Positions 15,323 to 23,630 of a stretch of DNA of 52,889 nt are shown piece by piece. Source of the DNA: an uncultured bacterium (GTDB taxonomy: Bacteria > Verrucomicrobiota > Kiritimatiellia > RFP12 > UBA1067). Made by a program: the position numbers and the translations under genes. The DNA is taken from positions 1-52,889 of the forward strand of contig CACXPT010000009.1 of the NCBI GenBank assembly GCA_902769585.1, read 5' to 3'. Under the pieces are notes generated by a model. That model searched no databases, had not been told where the DNA came from, and saw only the letters and a program-made list of their open reading frames with translations. Every line of letters begins with the position of its first letter. The first letter of the stretch is position 1.

Positions 15323-16237
15323 CTACCTCTTTTTAGTTGTCGATTCAAAATCAATGTATTCGCAGAGCGCATAATACGCCCAAGCGACACTTTCATCAAT
15401 CACATCCGTTATATGCCCGACAATCCAGCGCACTGTTTTCTGCACTGCATCAATAATAGAACCTTCTGATGTTGCAGACTGGTTTCCCATATCTTTTCGC
15501 TTGGCACAAGAAATGAGTACCAGCAATCCTATTGCCGAAGAAAGGAGGACACCATCTTCTTTCATCCCTTCTACTGTAGCAAATGCGCCAGAGTCTAATT
15601 GCAGTCCACAGATTCGCGTTTCAATTTCCCGTGCATTTTCTTGGCTGCAAGTTGAAACTCGTATTTGGGCATGCCAAAGTAACATCTTGTCCAGTAACGA
15701 CGATGTCGCGGGCTTCTTCTTTACTATCTCTTCAACAAAATCCATCCGCTCTGATGTTGCAAATCCTTTAAACAGCCACAGTATCAAGCACAAGAGATGG
15801 CTTTCACTGCGCGCCAAAGCACTAAAACAATCCGAAAACATTTTTTCATAGTCGTTAGCCGAAAAACCACCTACTGCCTCCCGTTCAACAAAAAGATCCC
15901 ACAAGTTTTGTCTAACTTGCGGTGACGCTTTAGCTGTCCAATCAATATTGCGCACATTGGATTTGTAGCCATCTTTAAGACGCACCATGACATTCTTCGA
16001 GATATCGCTGTTGAAATGCAACACTTTTTCCGCCATCAAGAAGAGTGCGATAAATTTTGGCGAACACTGACTATTGGAAGTTGATGAGTCCTTGCAACAA
16101 GCAATTATCTTACCCGCTAGCGGTAGCCGCATTTTTCTTATCCGCTCTACGACGCACACCATCAAAGGAACTACTTGTTTCTCGTCACACTCTGTGATAG
16201 TTTTATTGAATTCGTTGACACGTTCATTGTCTCGCAT
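15323..16237 (-). CDS. Hypothetical protein, AT-richer than neighbours
   Basis: No family is recognised. The product of 304 residues is mainly helical, cysteine-containing and without a signal peptide. It begins MRDNERVNEFNKTITECDEKQ and has LLCLILWLFKG and LLSSAIGLLVLIS as short hydrophobic stretches that could be buried helices or weak membrane segments. The ATG at 16237 is chosen because AGAGGTT lies 4 bases upstream. Base composition is visibly lower in GC than the flanking genes, suggesting recent acquisition. Its end carries the ribosome-binding site of the SUMF1 gene, so the two are coupled. It could be a cytosolic partner of the secreted operon or an unrelated cargo gene. Confidence 0.6.
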   Translation of the reverse strand: MRDNERVNEFNKTITECDEKQVVPLMVCVVERIRKMRLPLAGKIIACCKDSSTSNSQCSPKFIALFLMAEKVLHFNSDISKNVMVRLKDGYKSNVRNIDWTAKASPQVRQNLWDLFVEREAVGGFSANDYEKMFSDCFSALARSESHLLCLILWLFKGFATSERMDFVEEIVKKKPATSSLLDKMLLWHAQIRVSTCSQENAREIETRICGLQLDSGAFATVEGMKEDGVLLSSAIGLLVLISCAKRKDMGNQSATSEGSIIDAVQKTVRWIVGHITDVIDESVAWAYYALCEYIDFESTTKKR

Positions 16238-16560
16238 TGGCAACCTCTGTTTTCTTTCTCCCGCGCCATTCTTCCACCAAGGCCAGACACCCTCGGCGCA
16301 GAAAAGAAGAGTGGCGTGCCTTACTTTCTCACGTCACGATAGAGGCATCGCCAAACGCCTTTGACAAAACATGATTAGAAGACACGCCACGTGGGATTTG
16401 CCCACGTAGCGCAACTTCGTATCTCGCTTTGTCTAACTTTGGCGAAGTTTCTATCGTAGCGATAATACGCTGTTGCGTACGTGTCCTCCTTCGCGGATTA
16501 CTCCGCTACGGAGGACTTGCTGGGGCCTTTCGGGCTTATCCAGCTCCTCGGAGGGGTGCG

Positions 16561-16680
16561 ACGGTCGCGGGGCGACCGCCCTACCGGCGTTCCGAGGTTC
16601 TGCCCTACTTCCTTGGGTGGTGCGGACGCGCAGGAGCGCGTCCCTCCCATGCGGTCGCAACAAGTTGCGACCCTCCCGTG
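16561..16680. repeat. Modular palindromes
   Basis: GGTCGCGGGGCGACC, then GACGCGCAGGAGCGCGTC followed by CCTCCC, then GTCGCAACAAGTTGCGAC followed by CCTCCC. These are reverse-orientation copies of the GGGAGGG family. Confidence 0.85.
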
Positions 16681-16997
16681 GTTTCGGGCCGGTGGCGGGT
16701 ACTTGGTGCCGCTTCTCGCCGCGCAATCGCGTCACGAAAAGCCGTACCCGCCGATGTCAAAGAACCATTTTCGTTCCCTTTCTTCAGGAACGCGAACGAT
16801 TATACCCCATTCTTCCTGCCGAAAGCAAGCGGGATTTCAAAGTTTCAAAGTTTGCGGATGGCGAAAGCATTGGCCGGAGCAATTCCCAACCATGCGCCGC
16901 CAAGATGGCGGCGTTCCCAGTTAGTGGTGGAGTTCCATAGTGAGTGCCACTGGGGGTAGGCGGGCCGCCCGCTGGTGATTTCATTTTCTGGAGGGCG

Positions 16998-17164
16998 GGC
17001 CAAGACACCCAGGACACCCAAGACACCCATGACTGTGGCAAGGTAGGCTTGCGAGCCAGTGAAAGGGTTGCGCGCTGAGGCATTGTCCCATTAGGTCTAT
17101 TTCCAGTATGAAGTACCAAGCAGGCGCAGTCCTGGGAGTCTTGGGTGTCCTGGGTGTCTTGGCC
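16998..17164. repeat. 38-bp inverted repeat built of 9-bp units
   Basis: Arms at 16998-17035 and 17127-17164 match with two mismatches across a 91-base loop. Each arm is made of CTTGGGTGT-like 9-mers in tandem. Similar 9-mers occur inside metH at 37962-37997. Confidence 0.9.
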
Positions 17165-17211
17165 AAGGCGTTGGAGCGCGAAGCGGCCTAGCGCCTACCC
17201 AGCCATTTGCT

Positions 17212-17304
17212 CGCCGCCAAGATGGCGGCGTCCAATGCGGTCGCAACAAGTTGCGACCCTCCCGCGCGGCAATTTCGGTCGCGCAGGAGCGCGACCCTCC
17301 CAGA
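17212..17304. repeat. Modular palindromes, long identical block
   Basis: GCCGCCAAGATGGCGGC, GTCGCAACAAGTTGCGAC and GTCGCGCAGGAGCGCGAC in a row. A stretch of about 68 bases is identical to 34115-34182. Confidence 0.88.
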
Positions 17305-17653
17305 CGGCGGCGGAACATGGAAGGCCGCTCCCGCTTTTGGCCAAGTCCCCACAACAGGGAGATTTTTGAGCCACAACGAGGGGAATTATGAACCGTAGCG
17401 AGAGGACGAGCCGAGTACAACGAGGGGAATTTTGAGCCACAACGAACATCGGGGATGGGCAGTTGGGATTGTCGTTGCGGGTAGGATTACTCGCATTCGA
17501 CAAGTGGGCAACCGCGATAGGTACAGGTGGAATTGTCGAATGCTTCATGCAATTTCATACGAACCGTAATCTCGTTACAGCGCAAATGGTATCCTTCATT
17601 AGGAGGCACGGAATTGGTCTGGGCAATGTCCTCGGTCAAAACGAACCGTGCCG

Positions 17654-17662
17654 TGGTATAAT
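17654..17662 (+). promoter_or_regulatory. Extended -10 promoter, probable leaderless start
   Basis: TGGTATAAT ends at 17662, six bases before the ATG at 17669 of the membrane acyltransferase-like gene. Confidence 0.6.
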
Positions 17663-17668
17663 CACGCC

Positions 17669-18808
17669 ATGAGAAAATTTGTACAGGCCGTCCATCAAGC
17701 CATTCCCTGCCCCGCAGAATATCCCGAGCACCGGCTCTTCTGTCTCGACCTTCTGCGCGGCATCGACATGTTCATGCTCGTCGCCCTTCATGGCATTCTT
17801 GTCGCCTTAGGCAAGATATTCGGGTTCCCAGACTGGTGGTCCTACCACCTCAACCACCCCGCATGGGTGGGCTTCTCCTTCTGGGACATGATCATGCCGC
17901 TCTTTATCTTCATGTGCGGCGCCGCCATCCCGCTGGCCATCGGACGACGGCTCGACGAGGGAGCTTCGCGTGCAGCGGTATGGCGCCACGTCATCGGCCG
18001 CGTCATCCTGCTCTGGTTCTGCGGCATGCTCGTGCAGGGCCGGCTCGCCACGCTCGACACGATGAAGATCAGCCCGTACAACAACACTCTCCAGACAATC
18101 GCCGCCGGCTACCTGATCGCGGTGATCGTCCTGCACTTCAAGAGCCGCATCGTCCGCATCGCAGCCCCCGCCGTCCTCGCGCTCGCATACACGCTCCTCC
18201 TCCACTTCTGCGGCGACTACACAGAGACCGGCAACTACGCCAACATCTTCGAGATGAAAATCCTCAAGATGATCGTGCCAGAAGGCAGCGCTGCCCTCAG
18301 CATCCACAACTACACATGGTTCCTCACCACGTTCATGTTCGGCGCGATGACGCTCTGCGGGATGCTGGCGACGAACATACTTCGCGCGGACTGGTCGCCG
18401 TCGAAACGCGCCGGCGTCCTCTTCGCATACGGCGGCGGACTGCTCGCGCTCGGCTTCGCCGTCGAGCCGTGGATTCCGTGCATCAAGCATATCTTCACGC
18501 TCTCCTTTACCGCCCAGGCGATGGGGTATTCGGTGATCGCGCTCGCGGTCCTCTACGTCCTCACGGACATTCTCCGCATACGCCGCGGCACAGGCGTCCT
18601 GCTCCTCTACGGACAATTCGCCCTCACGGCCTACATGGTATCGCACTTCTTCCGCCCTGCCGTGAAAGGCGTGGTTGATCCCGTCATCCAGGGAATCCCG
18701 CACCTGCTCGGCAAGGAGCATGCGGCATGGATGCCGCTCATCACCGCCATCGCCACGGCGATCGTCCTCACCGCCGTTCTCGCCGTCAGGCGCAAGTTAA
18801 AGGACTGA
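17669..18808 (+). CDS. Membrane acyltransferase-like protein (DUF5009 / HGSNAT-NagX family)
   Basis: A 379-residue integral membrane protein with about ten hydrophobic segments. The opening CLDLLRGIDMFMLVALHG and FSFWDMIMPLFIFMCGAAIPLA are the hallmark of the DUF1624/DUF5009 group related to heparan-alpha-glucosaminide N-acetyltransferase, which passes acetyl groups across a membrane onto sugars. Conserved histidine-rich spots are not clear by eye, so the acetylated substrate is not assigned. The start MRKFVQ at 17669 is chosen because it lies six bases after a TGGTATAAT box; an ATG 21 bases upstream overlaps that promoter. It converges with the large glycosidase gene, 14 bases away, so the two share a short end region. 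Role in glycan handling is inferred from neighbours. Confidence 0.8.
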   Translation: MRKFVQAVHQAIPCPAEYPEHRLFCLDLLRGIDMFMLVALHGILVALGKIFGFPDWWSYHLNHPAWVGFSFWDMIMPLFIFMCGAAIPLAIGRRLDEGASRAAVWRHVIGRVILLWFCGMLVQGRLATLDTMKISPYNNTLQTIAAGYLIAVIVLHFKSRIVRIAAPAVLALAYTLLLHFCGDYTETGNYANIFEMKILKMIVPEGSAALSIHNYTWFLTTFMFGAMTLCGMLATNILRADWSPSKRAGVLFAYGGGLLALGFAVEPWIPCIKHIFTLSFTAQAMGYSVIALAVLYVLTDILRIRRGTGVLLLYGQFALTAYMVSHFFRPAVKGVVDPVIQGIPHLLGKEHAAWMPLITAIATAIVLTAVLAVRRKLKD

Positions 18809-18822
18809 CACCTTACCGCTTC

Positions 18823-21552
18823 TTAATCAGCGCGTACGACTTCGTAAAGCATACGCGCCCCTTCTGGGCCGCGCACGGACGCCGTGAACGAGAGTTTTCC
18901 ACTTTCCGCGCGACACGGTACCGACGCGATCCGCGCGCCCGTCGTGTCGAGCGCGTACACGGCGTAGTGCGTCAGCTCGTCGAGGGCAATCGAGATGTCT
19001 GCGGAACCCACGCGCACGATCGGCGGGGTTGTGCCCCACTTCAGCAGCACCTGACGGGACGCGTCATCGTAGACGTTGCCGCTCGCCTGGACGTCCGTGA
19101 GGTGCGAGACGAGAATGCGGCGCGCGCGGCGGATGGGCGTGGCCTCAACGTCCACGGAACTCGCCCACACCGTGGCGGGGGCGCCGTGCACGGTGAACGA
19201 CACCGTGCCACACGCGAGCGAGCCCTCGGGTGCGAACCCGCCCGAGGTGCGCGGCGTGTCGATCGTGAACGTGCCACGCGCGCGGTCGAGCGCGAAGGCG
19301 GCGTTCGGCGCGCGGGCGAACGGGGCGTTCGTGGAGGCGTGCGTCTCGGCGAGCGGACGCACCACCGTGCCGGGACGCACCTTCGCGGCATCGGCGCAGG
19401 TGGAGACCTGTCGGTCCCAGGCGGCGTCGCTCCAGCTGGGCGCGTCGGCGAGCGCGCGGCCGCCTGTCTTGCGCAACGCGTCGTCCGTCACGAGGTAGGT
19501 CTCGGCGGCGGTCAGCGGCGCTAGGTCGCGGCGCAGGAAGAGACACACGCTCGCGCGGTCGGAGGCCTGACCAAGCGGATCGGTACACGTGTTGAAGTAG
19601 CCGGGCGTGCCCTTGCCGTCCGCCATGTCGTCGCGGGAGTGCGTGTAGGCGAAGCGCCAGAGGCCGTCCCAGTCCTGGAGCGCGGAGAACGCGCCGGTCA
19701 TGATGCCGCCCACGCCGCGGAACATGCAGGGACCCGAGAAGTTCCACTCGGTGATCGTGAACGGCTTGTCCGCGAGGCGCGTGAACGCGACGCGCGTGGG
19801 GGGCAGCTGGAGCGATAGCACGGGGTTCGCGTTCCCGACCTTCGCCGGGAGCGACCAGCTCTTCTCGAGGAAGCGGGGGTGGTCCACGTAAAAGTGGTCG
19901 TCCACGTAGTCGTAGCAGTCCTCGCGCGTGAACTGCATGGGGGTGAAGTGCGGACCGCAGTTCGCGTTCGTGAAGAGCGCGCGCGAGCCGAGCTTGCGGA
20001 GGAAGGCGGTCATGCGCGACGCGCTGCGGCGCTCGACGTCCGCCATGAAGTGCGCGAAGGCGGCGTTGTTGGTTCCGTAGGAGGAGACGTCCTGCGCGGC
20101 GGTGGGCGCGTCGGGGCAGAACGCGGGGTCGGCGGCGCGGCGTTCGGCGAGCCACTTCGTCCAGGCGTCGCGGATAATCGGGTCCTCGCGCGCGGCGAAA
20201 TTCTTGCGTGTCCAGCCCATCGTGAGCTGTCCCTCGTTGATGAGGGAGATGAGCGGCATCGCGGGTTCGTCGAGGTAGCGGCGGCCGGTGTATGGGTTGA
20301 CGTGGAGGAGGAACTTCTCGGAGAATTTCTTCCAATCCTCGAACGCGGGGTCCCAGAGCGCCACGAGGCACTTGTAGAAGCCCTTCTCGGGGATGAGCCC
20401 GGGGCCGCGATCGGCGAGGCCGACATCCTTCCACGCAACGGGACGCGACACGAAGAGGTCCGTCGTCACATAGAGTCCGTGACGGATCGCGGCGGCAAGG
20501 AAGTAGTCGAGGCGGTCTATCATCTCCGGATTGAATTCGACCCCGCCTTTCCAGCCGACCAGATCACGCTCGTAGTGGTGCACGCGGATCGTGTTGTAGC
20601 CAAGGCGCACGAGGCGCGTGACCACCTGGTCGGCCTGCTCGTGCGTGGGGTAGTTGCCGGTGAAGCAGAAGTTGACGCCGTAGAAGCGCTGGGACACGCC
20701 GGGCAGCTTCTCGAACTCGAAGTGTCCGCCGACGTTCTTCAACCAGCCGTGCTTGCCGGCGGGAGCGTCCTGGAGGCCCATGCCGGAGAAGTCGAGCGCG
20801 GAGCCGGCGAGGATGTCCTTCTTGTAGTCGAGCGGCACCCAGTCGTCGCCGGGGAGGATGCGCACAGGCGCCGCGTAGGCCACCCGCACTGGTTCAGACG
20901 CGCCGACGGTACCGGCGAGGACGCGCGTGGCACCCTTCCCGAACGGGACGCGTCCGCAGCCGATGCGCAGGGTGAAGTTATCGCCCCAGCGGCGGCTGTC
21001 CTGCAAAAGCACGGTCGTGGGCTCGTCGAACGCGAAGTCGAGCGAACCGCCGCCGGGCAGCGCGAGCGACACGCGGCGCACCTTGCCGGAGAAGAGGCTG
21101 GTCTTTCCGGGGGTGAAGGCCGGCGGGAACACGCCCGTGCGGGCGTCGGCGGTCCAGCCGAGTCCGCCGAAGCGAGAGGCGGGGAAATTCATGCTGAGGA
21201 GGACGCCCTCGGGGCGCTGGTCGGCGTCCGAGACGAACTCCGCGCGGAAGGACGCGCGGCCATCGGCTGCGGCTACGAGGCGCGTGGTGCCATGTCCCAG
21301 CTGCGCGTTGCGGGAGCCCTTCAGGTTCCAGGCGGCGGTGCCGGTCTTCGCGTTGGGAAATGTATTGAGCCGTTCCGCGCGCGAGAAGGCTGTGCCGTGC
21401 CACCCCTCCGCGTACACGGTCGGCGCGAGGGCGAGTCCCGTGTCGCCGAAGGTGACGTGTCCGTCGCGCGTGAGCTTCGCCTCGATGTCGGCACGTACGC
21501 CGCAGGCGACCGCGCAGATGGCGGCTAATGCAAATAGGCTTGTAGTCTTCAT
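18823..21552 (-). CDS. Large secreted glycoside hydrolase, clan GH-A-like
   Basis: A 909-residue protein with a signal peptide (MKTTSLFALAAICAVACGVRA). An N-terminal beta-sandwich (about 30-270) precedes a TIM barrel. The barrel starts with GVNFCFTGNYPTHEQADQVV and LGYNTIRVHHYERDL. The likely acid/base glutamate is in PLISLINEGQ and the likely nucleophile in FTITEWNFSGP, as in GH5-like clan A enzymes. A C-terminal beta-domain follows from about residue 700. GAAGGAAAAACC precedes the ATG at 21552. It should act on a polysaccharide outside the cell; the substrate cannot be told. It is a single-gene unit between two plus-strand genes. Confidence 0.85.
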   Translation of the reverse strand: MKTTSLFALAAICAVACGVRADIEAKLTRDGHVTFGDTGLALAPTVYAEGWHGTAFSRAERLNTFPNAKTGTAAWNLKGSRNAQLGHGTTRLVAAADGRASFRAEFVSDADQRPEGVLLSMNFPASRFGGLGWTADARTGVFPPAFTPGKTSLFSGKVRRVSLALPGGGSLDFAFDEPTTVLLQDSRRWGDNFTLRIGCGRVPFGKGATRVLAGTVGASEPVRVAYAAPVRILPGDDWVPLDYKKDILAGSALDFSGMGLQDAPAGKHGWLKNVGGHFEFEKLPGVSQRFYGVNFCFTGNYPTHEQADQVVTRLVRLGYNTIRVHHYERDLVGWKGGVEFNPEMIDRLDYFLAAAIRHGLYVTTDLFVSRPVAWKDVGLADRGPGLIPEKGFYKCLVALWDPAFEDWKKFSEKFLLHVNPYTGRRYLDEPAMPLISLINEGQLTMGWTRKNFAAREDPIIRDAWTKWLAERRAADPAFCPDAPTAAQDVSSYGTNNAAFAHFMADVERRSASRMTAFLRKLGSRALFTNANCGPHFTPMQFTREDCYDYVDDHFYVDHPRFLEKSWSLPAKVGNANPVLSLQLPPTRVAFTRLADKPFTITEWNFSGPCMFRGVGGIMTGAFSALQDWDGLWRFAYTHSRDDMADGKGTPGYFNTCTDPLGQASDRASVCLFLRRDLAPLTAAETYLVTDDALRKTGGRALADAPSWSDAAWDRQVSTCADAAKVRPGTVVRPLAETHASTNAPFARAPNAAFALDRARGTFTIDTPRTSGGFAPEGSLACGTVSFTVHGAPATVWASSVDVEATPIRRARRILVSHLTDVQASGNVYDDASRQVLLKWGTTPPIVRVGSADISIALDELTHYAVYALDTTGARIASVPCRAESGKLSFTASVRGPEGARMLYEVVRAD

Positions 21553-21666
21553 GGTTTTTCCTTCTGCCTGGCGTCATCGAATGCGGCACTTGGCCGCAGG
21601 AGCAAGAATGTCGGTAGTATACACTTTCCGGCAGTAGGCCGCAACGTGCCAGAGTACGCGGAGATG

Positions 21667-21675
21667 TGCTATAAT
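21667..21675 (+). promoter_or_regulatory. Extended -10 promoter of the DedA gene, probable leaderless start
   Basis: TGCTATAAT ends at 21675, six bases before the ATG at 21682. There is no ribosome-binding site between them. Confidence 0.6.
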
Positions 21676-21681
21676 GGACAC

Positions 21682-22359
21682 ATGCTCGACACGCTTGCAA
21701 GCCATCTTGACTACTTCGCCGCGCTCGCCCCGCTCTGGGGCTACGCGTTCATATTCGCGTTCATGGCGATCGAAAGCTCGTTCATCCCGTTTCCGAGCGA
21801 GATCGTCATGATTCCCGCGGGCTTCCTCGCCGCGCGCGGCGAACTGACGCTCCATGCGCCCGTTCCCGACCTAGCGCTCGCCTGCGCAGTCGGCCTCGCC
21901 GGATCCCTGGCCGGCGCGTACTTTAACTACTTCCTCTCCTCCAAGCTGGGAGAGCCGTTCCTCCGCAAGTACGGCAAGTGGTTCTTTGTGAAGCCCGCGG
22001 CGCTCGACCGCGCATGCGAGGTGTTCAACAGATATGGCGGCGTCACGACGTTCGTCTGCCGCCTTGTCCCTGTCATCCGCCAGCTCATCTCCATTCCCGC
22101 AGGCCTCGCCCGGATGCCGCTCGGCAAGTTCACGCTCTTCACGGGCCTCGGCGCGGGGATATGGACGGCCCTCCTCGCCGCCGTCGGCTACGCGCTCGGA
22201 CGCTCCGCAGGGGACATAACCTACCTTGAGCTCGTCCACCGCGGCAAAGCGATGCTGGACGCGAACCTCGTATGGATTCTTCTCGGCGCAACGTTGCTGG
22301 CAGGCGGCTACATCGCCGTCTCGAAGCTCGTCATGCGCCGCAGCCCCGATCACTCGTGA
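21682..22359 (+). CDS. DedA-family membrane protein
   Basis: A 225-residue inner-membrane protein of the DedA/SNARE-associated family, members of which flip or recycle lipid carriers such as undecaprenyl phosphate and phosphatidylethanolamine. Typical motifs are AIESSFIPFPSEIVMIPAGFLAA near residues 29-51, AGAYFNYFLSSKLGEPFL near 75-95, FNRYGGVTTFVCRLVPVIRQLISIPAG near 115-140 with the conserved arginine in CRLVP, and GxGxWxxLLAxxGYxLG near 157-172. The last bases overlap the convergent permease gene by ten bases. The strong -10 box directly before the ATG suggests a leaderless message. Confidence 0.92.
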   Translation: MLDTLASHLDYFAALAPLWGYAFIFAFMAIESSFIPFPSEIVMIPAGFLAARGELTLHAPVPDLALACAVGLAGSLAGAYFNYFLSSKLGEPFLRKYGKWFFVKPAALDRACEVFNRYGGVTTFVCRLVPVIRQLISIPAGLARMPLGKFTLFTGLGAGIWTALLAAVGYALGRSAGDITYLELVHRGKAMLDANLVWILLGATLLAGGYIAVSKLVMRRSPDHS

Positions 22360-23630
22360 CGCAACGCCTCGATCGGATCGAGCGAAGCCGCGCGCAGCGC
22401 AGGATATAGGCCGAACACGATTCCGATCGCCACGGAGATGCCGAAAGCCAGCACCATCGAGTAGGGCTGGATGACGGTGGGCATCTGCGTAAAGAACGTG
22501 ATGAGCAGCGGAATCGTCACGCCCACCACAAGCCCCGCCAGCCCGCCCCCGATGGAGAGCACGCACGTGTTGATGAGAAACTGCACGACGATGCGGCTCT
22601 TGCGCGCGCCGATCGCGCGCCGGATACCGATCTCCTTCGTGCGCTCCGTCACGGAGGCGAGCATGATGTTCATGATTCCGATGCCGCCCACAAGGAGCGA
22701 GATGCCCGCGATCGCGCCAAGCACGATGTTGTACGTGCGCTTCGTCTTCTCCGCCTCGCGCAGGAGAGAGAGCGGCACGTCGATCTTAAAGTCCTGCTTC
22801 TTGTGGAACCGCTTCAGCATCGCCTCGATGGCCTTCGCGCCGGCCTCGACCACGGACGTGTCCTTCATCTTCACGATGATCTGCGAGAGCTCCACGCGCT
22901 CCCCTTCCATGCCGCCAGCCGAGTAGCGGATGTTCGCCACGCCGAAGAGGCGCGCGGCCGTAGACATCGGGATGTAGGCGTCAGCGTCGGAATCGGGGGC
23001 GCGCACCGTCCCGCCAGACTCGTTCTTCACGATTCCGACCACCTCGAACACGCCGCCGCCGAGCCGTACCCGCTGGCCGAGCATCGTCTCCGCCGCCAGC
23101 AGCTTGCGCACGCCGAACTCCGTGAGCACGCACACGTTCGCGCGCGACTCCATGTCCGACTCGTTCAGCACGCGGCCCGCGAGGATCGGGCGCGGCACCA
23201 CCTCGAACCACTCGGGGATCGTCTCCACCACGCGCAGCTCCAGCTGCCGCTCGTTGAAGCGCGCGTTGCGCCTCACCATGCGCGCGGGCACGGTCTTCTC
23301 CACGCCCGGCACCGTCTCGTTGATGCGCGCCTCGTCGTCGTTCAGCAGCCCGTACACCGCAAGCCGCGCGCCCTGCGTAGCCGAGCTGGACGTGCTCTCG
23401 TCGGACGTCGGCTTCACGGAGTTCACCATGATGTTCTGGCTGCCGAGCCGTTTGATCGACTCGAGCGCCTGGTGGCTCGCGCCCTCGCCCACCGCGAGCA
23501 TCGCGATCACCGAGCCTACGCCGAACACCATGCCGAGCATCGTCAGGAACGAGCGCGTCTTGTGGCGCCACACGTCCGTCACGCCCAGCCGGATGAACGG
23601 CCAATAGAAGCTCAGCCCCTGCATGGTCAT
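22350..23630 (-). CDS. MacB-type ABC transporter permease (FtsX fold)
   Basis: A 426-residue permease with one N-terminal membrane helix (TRSFLTMLGMVFGVGSVIAMLAVGEGA), a periplasmic MacB_PCD domain (about 60-270), and the three-helix FtsX domain with GGIGIMNIMLASVTERTKEIGIRRAIGA and the closing AALRAASLDPIEALRHE. Such permeases work with a separate ATPase and often a MacA-like adaptor to move peptides, lipoproteins or signals across the envelope; neither partner is in the window. The start ATG at 23630 overlaps the stop of the metallophosphoesterase gene (ATGA), so it is the last gene of a three-gene operon. Confidence 0.9.
   Translation of the reverse strand: MTMQGLSFYWPFIRLGVTDVWRHKTRSFLTMLGMVFGVGSVIAMLAVGEGASHQALESIKRLGSQNIMVNSVKPTSDESTSSSATQGARLAVYGLLNDDEARINETVPGVEKTVPARMVRRNARFNERQLELRVVETIPEWFEVVPRPILAGRVLNESDMESRANVCVLTEFGVRKLLAAETMLGQRVRLGGGVFEVVGIVKNESGGTVRAPDSDADAYIPMSTAARLFGVANIRYSAGGMEGERVELSQIIVKMKDTSVVEAGAKAIEAMLKRFHKKQDFKIDVPLSLLREAEKTKRTYNIVLGAIAGISLLVGGIGIMNIMLASVTERTKEIGIRRAIGARKSRIVVQFLINTCVLSIGGGLAGLVVGVTIPLLITFFTQMPTVIQPYSMVLAFGISVAIGIVFGLYPALRAASLDPIEALRHE

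Larger units (their letters stand above)
16244..17668. other. 1.4-kb gene-free, repeat-rich region
   Basis: No open frame here has recognisable protein content, although several frames are open because of repeated palindromes. It holds modular palindromes at 16561-16680 and 17212-17304, a 92-bp repeat (16844-16935) also present at 34021-34112, and a 38-bp inverted repeat made of 9-bp units (16998-17035 and 17127-17164). A short hairpin ACGTGGGATTTGCCCACGT lies at 16390-16408. No tRNA-like fold was found by eye. Confidence 0.7.

Noticed and set aside
16473..17550. Several 100-150 residue open frames in the repeat-rich gap
   Set aside because: Their products contain the GRAGARPS-type stretches that palindromes produce in every frame, with no other protein content and no ribosome-binding site.
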